Assembly (NCBI GenBank): GCA_938020445.1
Contig: CALIIC010000159.1
Location: forward strand, 1 to 38,117
Length of the DNA stretch: 38,117 nucleotides
Direction: 5' to 3'
From: an uncultured Flavobacteriaceae bacterium
GTDB lineage: Bacteria > Bacteroidota > Bacteroidia > Flavobacteriales > Flavobacteriaceae
Below are positions 1 through 7,673 of the stretch, piece by piece (the first letter of the stretch is position 1; each line of letters begins with the position of its first letter). The notes beneath the pieces were generated by a model. It was not told the origin of the DNA. It did no database searches and worked only from the letters and a program-made list of their open reading frames with translations. Made by a program: the position numbers and the translations under genes.

Positions 1-251
1 AATACAGTAACCTTTAGTTTGTACTTGCCCGCCGGAATATTCTTCAACACATAGTTTCCGTCTTCATCAGATGAAGCACCCAGTGAAGTCCCCTCTAAAT
101 ATACATTGGCAAATGGTACAGATGCTACATCATCCAAAACAATACCTTGAATTTCCGATGTTTGTGAGTGGACGAAAAAACCGACCATACAGAAGAAACA
201 GGCAACTAAAAATGATTTATTTCTTTTAGTCAAATTTTTATTTTGGGGCAT
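1..251 (-). CDS. TonB-dependent receptor, N-terminal part (cut by window edge)
   Basis: The visible 83 residues start at the ATG on 251-249 and run off the left edge. They show a basic N-terminus, a hydrophobic signal segment ending near FVHSQ, and then the start of a carboxypeptidase-regulatory-like (CarboxypepD_reg) beta domain with the typical pattern DVASVPFANVYLEGT, DEDGNYVLKNIPAGKY. In Bacteroidota this arrangement nearly always precedes the plug and barrel of an outer-membrane TonB-dependent receptor. The gene diverges from a DtxR/MntR-type regulator, and an operator-like palindrome overlaps its probable -7 box, so a metal or metal-chelate substrate is likely. That substrate is inferred from context; the plug and barrel are outside the window. 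Another protein with the same N-terminal domain cannot be excluded. Confidence 0.7.
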   Translation of the reverse strand, partial: MPQNKNLTKRNKSFLVACFFCMVGFFVHSQTSEIQGIVLDDVASVPFANVYLEGTSLGASSDEDGNYVLKNIPAGKYKLKVTV

Positions 252-262
252 TACAAATAATA

Positions 263-280
263 TTTTAGACAAATCTAAAA
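263..280. promoter_or_regulatory. Candidate DtxR/MntR-family operator
   Basis: A perfect inverted repeat TTTTAGA-CAAA-TCTAAAA lies between the divergent receptor and regulator genes. Its size and form (TTTAGA, four-base spacer, TCTAAA) suit a dimeric DtxR-family repressor. A looser pair of the same half-sites (TTTAG at 307-311, CTAAA at 320-324) overlaps the regulator's own promoter and start, which would allow autoregulation. Binding by the neighbouring regulator is inferred. Confidence 0.55.
270..277 (-). promoter_or_regulatory. Promoter -7 box of the TonB-dependent receptor
   Basis: Read on the minus strand this is TAGATTTG, an exact match to the Bacteroidota -7 consensus TAnnTTTG, about 20 bases before the receptor ATG. 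It lies entirely within the palindrome at 263-280, so a bound repressor would block the promoter. No good -33 TTTG is seen at the right distance; only a T-rich stretch is present. Confidence 0.45.
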
Positions 281-281
281 A

Positions 282-311
282 TTTGTTTTTACATATAAAA
301 ATGTAATTTAG
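282..311 (+). promoter_or_regulatory. Promoter of the DtxR-family regulator gene
   Basis: TTTG at 282-285 and TAATTTAG at 304-311 (7 of 8 matches to TAnnTTTG) are 18 bases apart, as in Bacteroidota promoters. The predicted transcript starts only a few bases before the ATG at 327, giving a very short leader. Confidence 0.4.
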
Positions 312-326
312 CGTAAAATCTAAAAG

Positions 327-983
327 ATGACCCTTTCAGAAGAGGACTATATCAAAGCCATCTACCACTTGGGTAAAGGGGAGCAAGCACCCGTATCGAC
401 CAACGCCGTAGCCGAAAAGATGGATACTAAGCCTTCTTCTGTCACCGACATGGTCAAGAAGTTATCTGAGAAGGGTGTCGTAAATTATCGCCGTTACAAA
501 GGGGTGCGCCTAACAGAATACGGCCTTAAAATTGCACTATCGATTGTGCGGAAACATCGATTATGGGAGGTGTTTTTAGTAGAAAAACTTCATTTTTCTT
601 GGGATGAGGTACATGAGGTCGCTGAACAATTAGAGCATGTAAAAAGTGAGAAATTGATCGACGAACTTGACAAGCACTTGGGTTTTCCAAAGATAGACCC
701 ACACGGGGATCCTATTCCGTCCAAAGAAGGTGAATTCAAAAAAGCAGTTAAAAAGCTACTGAGTGAAGTACTAACGGGAACCAATGGTGTTTGTGTTGGG
801 GTAAAAGACTCTTCGCCTCCTTTTCTTAAATTTTTGGACAAAAACAACATTGCGCTGGGCGACCCAATAATCGTACTTGAAAAAGAGGAATTCGATGGGT
901 CATTGACTATTAAAATAAACAATAAGGAAATGCGGATTTCGGAACAAATAGCCTCTAATCTGTTCGTCGAAATAATCGATTAG
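327..983 (+). CDS. DtxR/MntR-family metal-dependent transcriptional regulator
   Basis: This 218-residue protein has the DtxR-family layout: an N-terminal winged helix (about 1-65), a metal-binding dimerisation domain (about 66-140) and a C-terminal SH3/FeoA-like domain (about 150-218). The metal ligands can be read: Asp7, His77, Glu81, His96, Glu100, Glu103 and His104. Asp and Glu at the positions that are Met10 and Cys102 in iron-sensing DtxR are the pattern of manganese-sensing MntR, although MntR of Bacillus lacks the C-terminal domain present here. With metal bound it should repress uptake genes. It is divergent from a TonB-dependent receptor and is followed 41 bases on by a ZIP transporter. 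Family assignment is firm; the Mn versus Fe preference is inferred. Confidence 0.88.
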   Translation: MTLSEEDYIKAIYHLGKGEQAPVSTNAVAEKMDTKPSSVTDMVKKLSEKGVVNYRRYKGVRLTEYGLKIALSIVRKHRLWEVFLVEKLHFSWDEVHEVAEQLEHVKSEKLIDELDKHLGFPKIDPHGDPIPSKEGEFKKAVKKLLSEVLTGTNGVCVGVKDSSPPFLKFLDKNNIALGDPIIVLEKEEFDGSLTIKINNKEMRISEQIASNLFVEIID

Positions 984-1024
984 TTCGGTTCAATACCGCA
1001 TGGAATAAAACGTATACTATTATT

Positions 1025-1849
1025 ATGATGGAACAAGTGATTACCTATTTTGAATCTATCAATCCGGTTCTGGCCGCACTATATGCAACTTTGTTTACCT
1101 GGGGACTCACCGCTGCCGGTGCCGCCTTGGTATTTTTGTTCAAATCAATGAACCGCGCTCTTCTTGATGGCATGCTGGGGTTTACCGGCGGTGTGATGGT
1201 AGCGGCAAGTTTTTGGAGCCTTTTGGCCCCAGGAATAGAAATGAGTCCGGGCGAGGGTTTTGTAAAAGTAATCCCGGCAGCAGTTGGTTTTTTGCTTGGC
1301 TCTTTATTCATCTTTGGCTTGGACAAGGTGCTACCCCACCTTCATATCAACTTTAAGGAAAGTGAAAAAGAGGGCATTAAGACCCCATGGCATAAAACAA
1401 CGCTGTTGACCCTGGCCATTACACTTCATAATATTCCGGAAGGGCTCGCTGTAGGCGTTCTTTTTGGGGGAGTGGCTGCAGGTTTTGACGGGGCGACCAT
1501 TGGCGGCGCCGTTGCCTTGGCACTGGGCATTGGCCTGCAAAACTTCCCGGAAGGCTTTGCCGTTGCCATGCCTTTAAGGAGACAGGGGCTTAGCCGCACA
1601 AGAAGTTTTATGTATGGCCAGGCTTCCGCTATTGTTGAGCCCATTGCCGCTGTTTTAGGAGCATGGGCAGTTCTTACTTTTGAGCCCATGCTTCCCTATG
1701 CACTTTCGTTTGCCGCAGGTGCCATGATTTTTGTGGTTGTGGAAGAGGTGATTCCGGAAACGCAACAGGACAAATACACCGATATTGCCACGATGGGTTT
1801 CATTGGTGGATTTATTGTAATGATGACCTTGGATGTGGGTCTGGGTTAA
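1025..1849 (+). CDS. ZIP-family divalent metal transporter
   Basis: This 274-residue inner-membrane protein has about eight transmembrane segments. The metal-site motifs of the ZIP family are clear: HNIPEG at 135-140 (TM4) and QNFPEG at 172-177 (TM5), with a His-containing loop (HLH near 105-107, WHK near 122-124) between TM3 and TM4. ZIP proteins carry Zn, Mn or Fe into the cytoplasm. Length and motifs fit the GufA/ZupT-like bacterial branch. It lies 41 bases after the DtxR/MntR-type regulator, probably in the same transcript, which favours Mn or Fe as substrate. The start ATG-ATG at 1025 was kept; the second ATG is equally possible. The substrate is not decided by the sequence. Confidence 0.88.
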   Translation: MMEQVITYFESINPVLAALYATLFTWGLTAAGAALVFLFKSMNRALLDGMLGFTGGVMVAASFWSLLAPGIEMSPGEGFVKVIPAAVGFLLGSLFIFGLDKVLPHLHINFKESEKEGIKTPWHKTTLLTLAITLHNIPEGLAVGVLFGGVAAGFDGATIGGAVALALGIGLQNFPEGFAVAMPLRRQGLSRTRSFMYGQASAIVEPIAAVLGAWAVLTFEPMLPYALSFAAGAMIFVVVEEVIPETQQDKYTDIATMGFIGGFIVMMTLDVGLG

Positions 1850-1876
1850 CATCCTAACTCACCATGAATCTAAAAA

Positions 1877-2389
1877 ATGAACATGAAAAAAGTAGTCGCG
1901 ATCGCCTTGTTATTTGTTGTGCATTCAATACAGGCACAAAACGATGTTTCACGTATTCAAAACGAAATTGATACGCTGGTTTGGAAACCGTTTAAATCGG
2001 CCTTTGAAACCCTGGATGCCGAGGCCCTAAACGAAATTTATATCGACTACGCATTGCGGGTAACTCCAAACGGTATCGACACTCAAAATTCGTTCAAAAA
2101 AACCAACCTAGATCGTTTTGAAGTCAATAAAAAAGAAGGAATGGCCATTTCTTTAGACTTTTGGTTCGACAACAGGCAAACCAACGAAACTACTTCCTAC
2201 GAAGTCGGTTTTTACCGTATTGGAGCTACAAAAAACGGTTCGACCACATATAGTTATGGACAGTTTCATATTGTACTCAAGAAAATTGATGGGCAATGGA
2301 AAATCATACAGGACTGGGATACGGCTTCCATTAATGGGGAGGCCATTACTGCAACGGATTTTTCAAAGCAGCACCCGCTCGCGTTTTAA
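1877..2389 (+). CDS. Secreted NTF2-like (SnoaL/DUF4440-type) protein
   Basis: This 170-residue protein begins with a signal peptide (MNMKKVVAIALLFVVHSIQAQ, cleavage after about residue 20-21). The rest fits the NTF2-like cone fold: an N-terminal helix (DTLVWKPFKSAFETLDAEAL), a beta region, and the characteristic end strand where LKKIDGQWKIIQDWDTAS matches the KxxGxWKIxxD pattern of DUF4440/SnoaL proteins. No catalytic residues can be named. Such exported proteins in this group are often of unknown role. It follows the ZIP gene by 27 bases and could be transcribed with it, but nothing ties it to metal uptake. Confidence 0.7.
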   Translation: MNMKKVVAIALLFVVHSIQAQNDVSRIQNEIDTLVWKPFKSAFETLDAEALNEIYIDYALRVTPNGIDTQNSFKKTNLDRFEVNKKEGMAISLDFWFDNRQTNETTSYEVGFYRIGATKNGSTTYSYGQFHIVLKKIDGQWKIIQDWDTASINGEAITATDFSKQHPLAF

Positions 2390-2531
2390 GCTGTAATACG
2401 TGGTTTCTTTTCAGTACAGTAGAGGCTTGATTCGTCTTATATTACAATATAATAGAGTACAAATTTCGTTTGTTTTTCAAAAAATCATACTTTCCCTAAG
2501 CATTTGTTTCCCAAGAAACCCCAATCCTACA

Positions 2532-3554
2532 ATGATAAAACTACCTTTTACCTATACGGCCGCATTCCTTTTTTCACTTGTACTGAGTTGTAATAGCACA
2601 CAAAATACCACGGCACAGACCGCATCTATATCAAAACCCATCCCTCAGGACTCCCGTAGTTTCCGGAACGATATGCGCAGCTTTGTAGTGAAACTTAGTA
2701 CGTATGCGAAAGCAATAGACCCAGATTTTGCCATTATTCCCCAAAACGGTATCGAGTTGGTTACAGATACCGGCTATGCCGATGGTGCGCCAATGATGAC
2801 TTACTTAGCGGCTATTGATGCGAATGGGCAAGAAAACCTTCATTATGGTTATCATGGTGATAACAAACGCACCCCCAAACGCAGTGGTGACTATATGAAC
2901 GGCCTTCTGCAAGTTTCACAGCAAACGGGCAATTCTATTTTTGTCATAGATTATTGTGACACGGAGAAAAAAATAGTGGATGCACACCAGCAATCGTACA
3001 AAAAGAATTTTATCCCCTTTGTCGCCACTGAACGAAATTTAACGGTCATCCCCAAGATTTCGGCAAGTCTGAATAAAATAAACACAAATGATATTCAAGC
3101 AATCAATGCAGCTAAAAATTTCCTTTTTTTCCTGAACTATGAAAATTTTGATACAAAAAACAGCCTTCTGACCGCAATTGCCAACACTGATTATGATGTT
3201 GTTTTTATCGATTTGTTTTTCAATGACGGCACCCCGTTCACATCTGATGAAATTACTAGGCTAAAAACAAAGGCTAATGGTGCCAAGCGCCTGGTTTGTT
3301 GTTATATGTCTATCGGGGAGGCAGAAGACTATCGGTTCTATTGGAAAAAAGAGTGGAACAACGACAAACCCTCCTGGTTAGATGCCGAGAACAAAAATTG
3401 GCCCGGAAATTACAAAGTCAAATATTGGGATACAAACTGGCAAAACATTATATTAGGAGGCGAAAATGCTTATTTAGACAAAATATTAGAGGCAAATTTC
3501 GATGGTGTTTATTTAGATATTATCGACGCATTTGAATATTTTGAAGCTGATTAG
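2532..3554 (+). CDS. Lipoprotein GH114/TM1410-like putative glycosidase, circularly permuted
   Basis: The likely start is ATG 2532, giving 340 residues, because it yields a lipoprotein signal (VLS-C20); the open frame upstream to 2400 adds a non-signal extension. The protein has the signatures of the MJ1477/TM1410 putative endo-alpha-1,4-polygalactosaminidase family (GH114, TIM barrel), but in swapped order. The half that is C-terminal in TM1410 (YAKAIDPDFAIIPQNG, 58-73; FIPFVATERNL, 160-170) comes first, and the canonical N-terminal half (YMSIGEAEDYRFYWKKEW, 258-275; WPGNYKVKYWD, 290-300; FDGVYLDIIDAFEYFE, 323-338) comes last. The protein ends just after the mid-barrel strand, as expected for a permutation. 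It is 162 bases before the pelF-like gene, so a role in Pel-like polymer turnover is inferred. Confidence 0.75.
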   Translation: MIKLPFTYTAAFLFSLVLSCNSTQNTTAQTASISKPIPQDSRSFRNDMRSFVVKLSTYAKAIDPDFAIIPQNGIELVTDTGYADGAPMMTYLAAIDANGQENLHYGYHGDNKRTPKRSGDYMNGLLQVSQQTGNSIFVIDYCDTEKKIVDAHQQSYKKNFIPFVATERNLTVIPKISASLNKINTNDIQAINAAKNFLFFLNYENFDTKNSLLTAIANTDYDVVFIDLFFNDGTPFTSDEITRLKTKANGAKRLVCCYMSIGEAEDYRFYWKKEWNNDKPSWLDAENKNWPGNYKVKYWDTNWQNIILGGENAYLDKILEANFDGVYLDIIDAFEYFEAD

Positions 3555-3635
3555 CCGAGCCCCCTGTATCGTACTTATACCGCCGTTTATCCCTATCTGT
3601 CGCATGTCATAGATAAAATGCACGCGTTGGGCTAA
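3555..3635 (+). pseudogene. In-frame coding-like remnant after the GH114 stop
   Basis: After the TAG at 3552-3554 the same frame stays open for 26 codons to a TAA (3633-3635), reading PSPLYRTYTAVYPYLSHVID and then KMHALG. The pattern LYRxYxxxYPxL resembles the extreme C-terminus of FGGY sugar kinases such as xylulokinase, so it may be the end of a gene otherwise deleted. The stretch is short and could be chance. Confidence 0.2.
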
Positions 3636-3716
3636 AAAAAATTAACATTTCATTGCTATTGGTTTTCTTTACCTGTTGAATCAAAATTTGAACAAGAGGG
3701 AAAAAACTACGTAGCA

Positions 3717-5225
3717 TTGAAAAATAAGATTAAAGTACTATTGATTACTGAAGGCACCTACCCCTTCAATACAGGAGGTGTTTCTACTTGGGCTCATGAT
3801 CTCTGCTCTAGGATTTCTAATTCTGAATTTTACTTATATGCAATAAACGCCGGTGTAGAACTTGCACCTAAATACCCTTTGAGTTCACATGTTAAAAAAA
3901 CAATTCAAGTACCAATGTGGTCCCCTGAAGAACCCTTTGACTGTGTGGACTACGACATTAAATATTCAGATGTTTTAAAAGCACGGGAGTATACTTCAGA
4001 AGACTTGATTCGAGAAGCATTCGTTCCCAATTTCAAAAGATTTATTCAGATTATCTATTCAGAAGACCAGTCGATTACAGGATTAAACGACTGCTTTTAT
4101 CATATGTGGTCTTTTTTTCAACAGTATGATTATAAAGTGACAATGACCAGCGAAACAGTCTGGAATGTCTTTTGCCGTACCTTACAAGAAGTACTCCCGA
4201 GCAACGAACTTGAAGAAATGTTGCTGGAAGACATCACCACCGCCATGCGCTGGATCTATCGATTTTTAATTCCCATAGCCATCGATGTACCAAAGACAGA
4301 CGTCTCGCATGTTACCATTTCAGGAATTGCCGTGCTCCCTGCACTTTCGTTAAAATACAAATACAACACACCCATTTTGGTGACAGAACACGGAGTGTTT
4401 ATACGCGAACGACTTATCGCAATAAGTGCTGCCGACTACTCCTATTTCCTTAAAAAAATGCTTATCAACTTTTCGGAGTGTATCACGCGTTTGGTGTATC
4501 ATCATGCGTCGGAAATATCTACCGTAAGCAAATTTAATATGGCGTGGGAGTGCTTTTACGGTGCAGATATGAGTAAAATAAAGGTGATTTATAACGGAGT
4601 GGACCACAACTTCTTTAAACCCCTTCCAAAACCGAAAGAACATGCGAACACGCCTACCGTTGTGGCGGCTGCTCGAATTTTCGATTTAAAAGATATTTTA
4701 ACTATGATTCGTACCTGCGCGGAGGTACAGAAAACCATTCCGAACGTACAATTCTTAGTCTATGGCAACAAAGACGCCGTACCCGAATACACCAAAGAAT
4801 GTGAACTTCTTATAGCCACTCTCAATTTAACCGAGAATTTCTTTCTAAAAGGCTTTCACAATAGACCTGAATATATTTACGCTGAAGGCGATATTTCTAT
4901 TTTGACTTCCATCTCAGAGGGATTCCCGTATACCGTTATTGAATCTATGAGTTGTGCGGTTCCGGTTATTGCAACAGATGTGGGCGGTGTATCGGAGGCC
5001 CTGGATGATACCTGTGGCTTCATTTGTAAACCTAGGAATCATGTAGAAATAGCGGAAAAAGTTGTAAAACTCCTTCAAAACGAACAATTACGTAATTGGA
5101 TGGGTGAAAATGCACGAAACAAGGTAATCGCAAATTTTACGATAGATAATTTTATCAATGCTTTTGAAAAAACGTATGAAACACTAAGCCAAAAAAATAG
5201 CGTAATTCCCAAAAGATACGCCTGA
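3717..5225 (+). CDS. pelF: PelF-like GT4 glycosyltransferase
   Basis: This 502-residue cytoplasmic enzyme probably polymerises the chain from a UDP-sugar. The N-terminus KVLLITEGTYPFNTGGVSTW matches PelF (DUF3492 region), and the C-terminal half is a GT-B fold with the GT4 signature: Glu401-x7-Glu409 in SEGFPYTVIE, followed by SMSCAVPVIATDVGGVSEAL. Length is close to that of Pseudomonas PelF. The start is a TTG codon at 3717; no ATG lies upstream in frame near it, and the conserved TEGTYP motif begins about 10 residues later, so TTG is credible. A PelG-like gene follows 35 bases downstream. The family call is strong; the sugar made is unknown, though Pel is a GalNAc/GlcNAc- or GalNAc-rich polymer in studied systems. 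Confidence 0.85.
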   Translation: MKNKIKVLLITEGTYPFNTGGVSTWAHDLCSRISNSEFYLYAINAGVELAPKYPLSSHVKKTIQVPMWSPEEPFDCVDYDIKYSDVLKAREYTSEDLIREAFVPNFKRFIQIIYSEDQSITGLNDCFYHMWSFFQQYDYKVTMTSETVWNVFCRTLQEVLPSNELEEMLLEDITTAMRWIYRFLIPIAIDVPKTDVSHVTISGIAVLPALSLKYKYNTPILVTEHGVFIRERLIAISAADYSYFLKKMLINFSECITRLVYHHASEISTVSKFNMAWECFYGADMSKIKVIYNGVDHNFFKPLPKPKEHANTPTVVAAARIFDLKDILTMIRTCAEVQKTIPNVQFLVYGNKDAVPEYTKECELLIATLNLTENFFLKGFHNRPEYIYAEGDISILTSISEGFPYTVIESMSCAVPVIATDVGGVSEALDDTCGFICKPRNHVEIAEKVVKLLQNEQLRNWMGENARNKVIANFTIDNFINAFEKTYETLSQKNSVIPKRYA

Positions 5226-5260
5226 ACCATTTTTCGACCGATTCAAAATTCCAGCCCCCG

Positions 5261-6865
5261 ATGGATCAAATTAAAAACAACATACATCTTGTAACCCAAG
5301 AGGTTATCCAAAAAATTGGTGACCCCGTAAGTCCTATGGTTGTCCTGGCTACGTTGGAATCCTTTGGCATACGAGAAAAAGATGTTTTTCAAGATTATGG
5401 CCTTCCCACTAAAATGGACCTTGCAAAAGAGCTCTTTAAGACGCTTAAGGCCATGGATAAATCCGAATTAAAAAACAGCAACGAACGTAAGAAAATCAAT
5501 CGTACGGCTTCGATTCCAGTATCGGGGTACCTTTGGATGAAGGCAAAGCTGTTCACGCAATTCTATCCCTTGGGAATTTTTCATTTACTTCCTATTTTTC
5601 TGCAGGTAGCGGCGATTATATTCTTTGGGTATTCCTTATGGACATTCATAGGTTTCAATGTTGTTCAATCTACCTCTGTAGTTCTCGGGGTAATTTTAGG
5701 CCTCATCATCTCTGGCGGGTATGTACAAGTTATGGGGAGGCAGGCTTCTTTCTATTGGCATCATGGGGAATACTCGAAAGCTAAGATGGTTATCGATAAG
5801 TTGATCCGATCAGGTATCAAGGGAATTTTATCTACGTTTCTCATTATAGGACTTTTGAACTTTTTCTTTAACCTATACCCTTTTACCTTTATCTTGATTA
5901 CCCTAATATACGCCTTGCTAATTGGGTTGCTTTTGTTGGTAATGGCTCCCTTTCACACCATTAAAAAACGTTGGGCGATTTCCGTGGCTATTTTAATCGC
6001 TACGGGCTTGGCACTTTTCTTGCACTTTAACACCGAATTGAACGTATACCTCACCCATTGGATAGGAATTTCAGCTGCAATTATTCTTTCCAAATTACTA
6101 TTGAACTACTTTTTTAATAGAAAAGGTGCCGAATCATTGCATCAAACCATCAAACCCAAAAAATTGATGGTGATTTACAAAAACTACCATTACTTTTTTT
6201 ACGGTGTTCTCATCTATGTCTTTGTGTTCATTGATCGTATTGTTGCATGGTCTGCCGATATTCAGTTTACCAGACAGTTCTTTCTCTTATATGAAAAAGA
6301 TTATGAAATAGGAATGGATTTGGCCATCTTAATGTTTTTCATGCTTGCCGGGGTTATGGAATATGGTATTGCTGCCTTCAGCAAATTTATGGATGTAAGA
6401 CAACATCATACTTCATTTTTAAAGAAACAAGATTTCAACAAACACCTCGGCAGAATGTACTGGGGACACGTGCTGCTGTTGCTATGTACTGCCTTGGCCA
6501 CTACCGTGTTGATTTACTTACTTATTACCCAACCTTGGGGATATGCGGCACATTTTGGAGAACAATTAAATACGCTAAGTGTCAAGGTCTGCATTATTGG
6601 AGGCATCGGGTATTTTTTGCTCACCTGGGGTATGCTGAACAGCCTTTACCTCTTTACGTTAAATCGACCTAAGGGAGCCTTAAAAGCCCTATTCATAGCC
6701 TGTATCGTAAATTTTGTAGTGGGCTTTGTCCTCAGCAGGACCATTGCCTACGAATATAGTGTGGTGGGTATGCTGATCGGTGCTTTCGTATTTACCGCGC
6801 TCACTTTAAAAGAAAATATTCACTTTTTTAATCGCTTGGACTATCATTATTATGCGGCTTACTAG
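5261..6865 (+). CDS. pelG: PelG-like exopolysaccharide inner-membrane transporter
   Basis: This 534-residue polytopic protein has an N-terminal cytoplasmic segment of about 100 residues followed by about 12 transmembrane helices, the MOP/Wzx-like layout of PelG. It ends with LDYHYYAAY, resembling the Tyr-rich ends I recall for PelG proteins. Pseudomonas PelG is near 456 residues, so the extra N-terminal segment (about 1-90, charged, helical) is unusual and could be a small partner-like domain. PelG is thought to move the growing polymer across the inner membrane with PelF, whose homologue lies directly upstream. Its end overlaps the next gene by 14 bases, showing tight coupling. Start ATG 5261 is the first in frame. 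Confidence 0.8.
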   Translation: MDQIKNNIHLVTQEVIQKIGDPVSPMVVLATLESFGIREKDVFQDYGLPTKMDLAKELFKTLKAMDKSELKNSNERKKINRTASIPVSGYLWMKAKLFTQFYPLGIFHLLPIFLQVAAIIFFGYSLWTFIGFNVVQSTSVVLGVILGLIISGGYVQVMGRQASFYWHHGEYSKAKMVIDKLIRSGIKGILSTFLIIGLLNFFFNLYPFTFILITLIYALLIGLLLLVMAPFHTIKKRWAISVAILIATGLALFLHFNTELNVYLTHWIGISAAIILSKLLLNYFFNRKGAESLHQTIKPKKLMVIYKNYHYFFYGVLIYVFVFIDRIVAWSADIQFTRQFFLLYEKDYEIGMDLAILMFFMLAGVMEYGIAAFSKFMDVRQHHTSFLKKQDFNKHLGRMYWGHVLLLLCTALATTVLIYLLITQPWGYAAHFGEQLNTLSVKVCIIGGIGYFLLTWGMLNSLYLFTLNRPKGALKALFIACIVNFVVGFVLSRTIAYEYSVVGMLIGAFVFTALTLKENIHFFNRLDYHYYAAY

Positions 6866-7667
6866 TATCATTTACTTTTTACTACCCTTCTTAACGGAGC
6901 GGCCACCTGCCATAGAGCGCAGCAAGGATAGTTCGCCCTTGTTTGTGTGCTATGGACGCATTGAACCTAGCACACTCATTGACAATGAATTGCTTATTCT
7001 AGAGTCACAGCATTATACTACGGACGAAATTGACCTGATAAAGGGACAAAATAAAAAGGTTTTAGCATACCTAAGCCTTACCGAAGTGCATGAAGCGGCC
7101 TTCTTTTACCAAGCTATTAAACCTTATATACTTAGCAAGAATAGCCATTGGAACAGCCAATATATCGATATCTCCAACCAAAATGCACAAGAGATTCTAT
7201 TCAATGCGGCCGATACCATTCTCTCAAAAGGTTTTGATGGCCTTTTTCTAGACAATCTAGACAATGTAGGCGAATGGGGCAGTCTTTCAGGAAACGATAC
7301 CGCCTTAGTGAAATGGGTAACAAAATTAAAAACAAGGGCTCCAAAAAGCTTCCTAGTTCAAAATTCGGGTCTCTTCTTACTGGAACAACTGAAACCTCAT
7401 ATTGATGCCGTTGTTCTTGAGTCGTTCATAACGGCCTATAACTTCGAAACAAAAAAGTATGGATTACGTGACGCAAATGCAAGAATCGCCCTATCAAAAA
7501 AAGTTAGCGGAATCAGAAAAAAAATTGGGAAGCCTATTTATATCATCGAATATGCAGACAACCTCCGATTGAAGAAAAAGGTAGAACGGGCCTTAGAACA
7601 AATGGGGTATCCGTACTTCATTGCCAACATTAACCTAATGACCATCCCCAAATTTAAAGACCAATAA
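6852..7667 (+). CDS. GH114-like hydrolase (PelA hydrolase-domain homologue)
   Basis: This 271-residue protein has a short hydrophobic N-terminus (MRLTSIIYFLLPFL) that could export it or anchor it. The rest is a TIM barrel in the normal GH114 order: YLSLTEVHE (73-81), then FDGLFLDNLDN (128-138) with Asp134 and Asp137, then VVLESF (187-192) with Glu190. By position these correspond to the acidic active-site residues of the PelA hydrolase domain, which cleaves GalNAc-rich Pel. It overlaps the pelG-like gene by 14 bases and is followed 6 bases later by the next gene. In Pseudomonas this domain is the N-terminal part of PelA; here it is separate and the deacetylase part is encoded two genes downstream. 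Confidence 0.75.
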   Translation: MRLTSIIYFLLPFLTERPPAIERSKDSSPLFVCYGRIEPSTLIDNELLILESQHYTTDEIDLIKGQNKKVLAYLSLTEVHEAAFFYQAIKPYILSKNSHWNSQYIDISNQNAQEILFNAADTILSKGFDGLFLDNLDNVGEWGSLSGNDTALVKWVTKLKTRAPKSFLVQNSGLFLLEQLKPHIDAVVLESFITAYNFETKKYGLRDANARIALSKKVSGIRKKIGKPIYIIEYADNLRLKKKVERALEQMGYPYFIANINLMTIPKFKDQ

Positions 7668-7673
7668 CACCAA

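Noticed and set aside
2400-2531. Upstream extension of the GH114 lipoprotein frame
   Set aside because: The added 44 residues lack protein character and would hide the lipoprotein signal that begins at ATG 2532.
2532-3554. GH114 gene as a truncated (broken) family member
   Set aside because: Although it ends at the mid-barrel strand, the missing half is present at its N-terminus, so permutation explains the sequence better than truncation.
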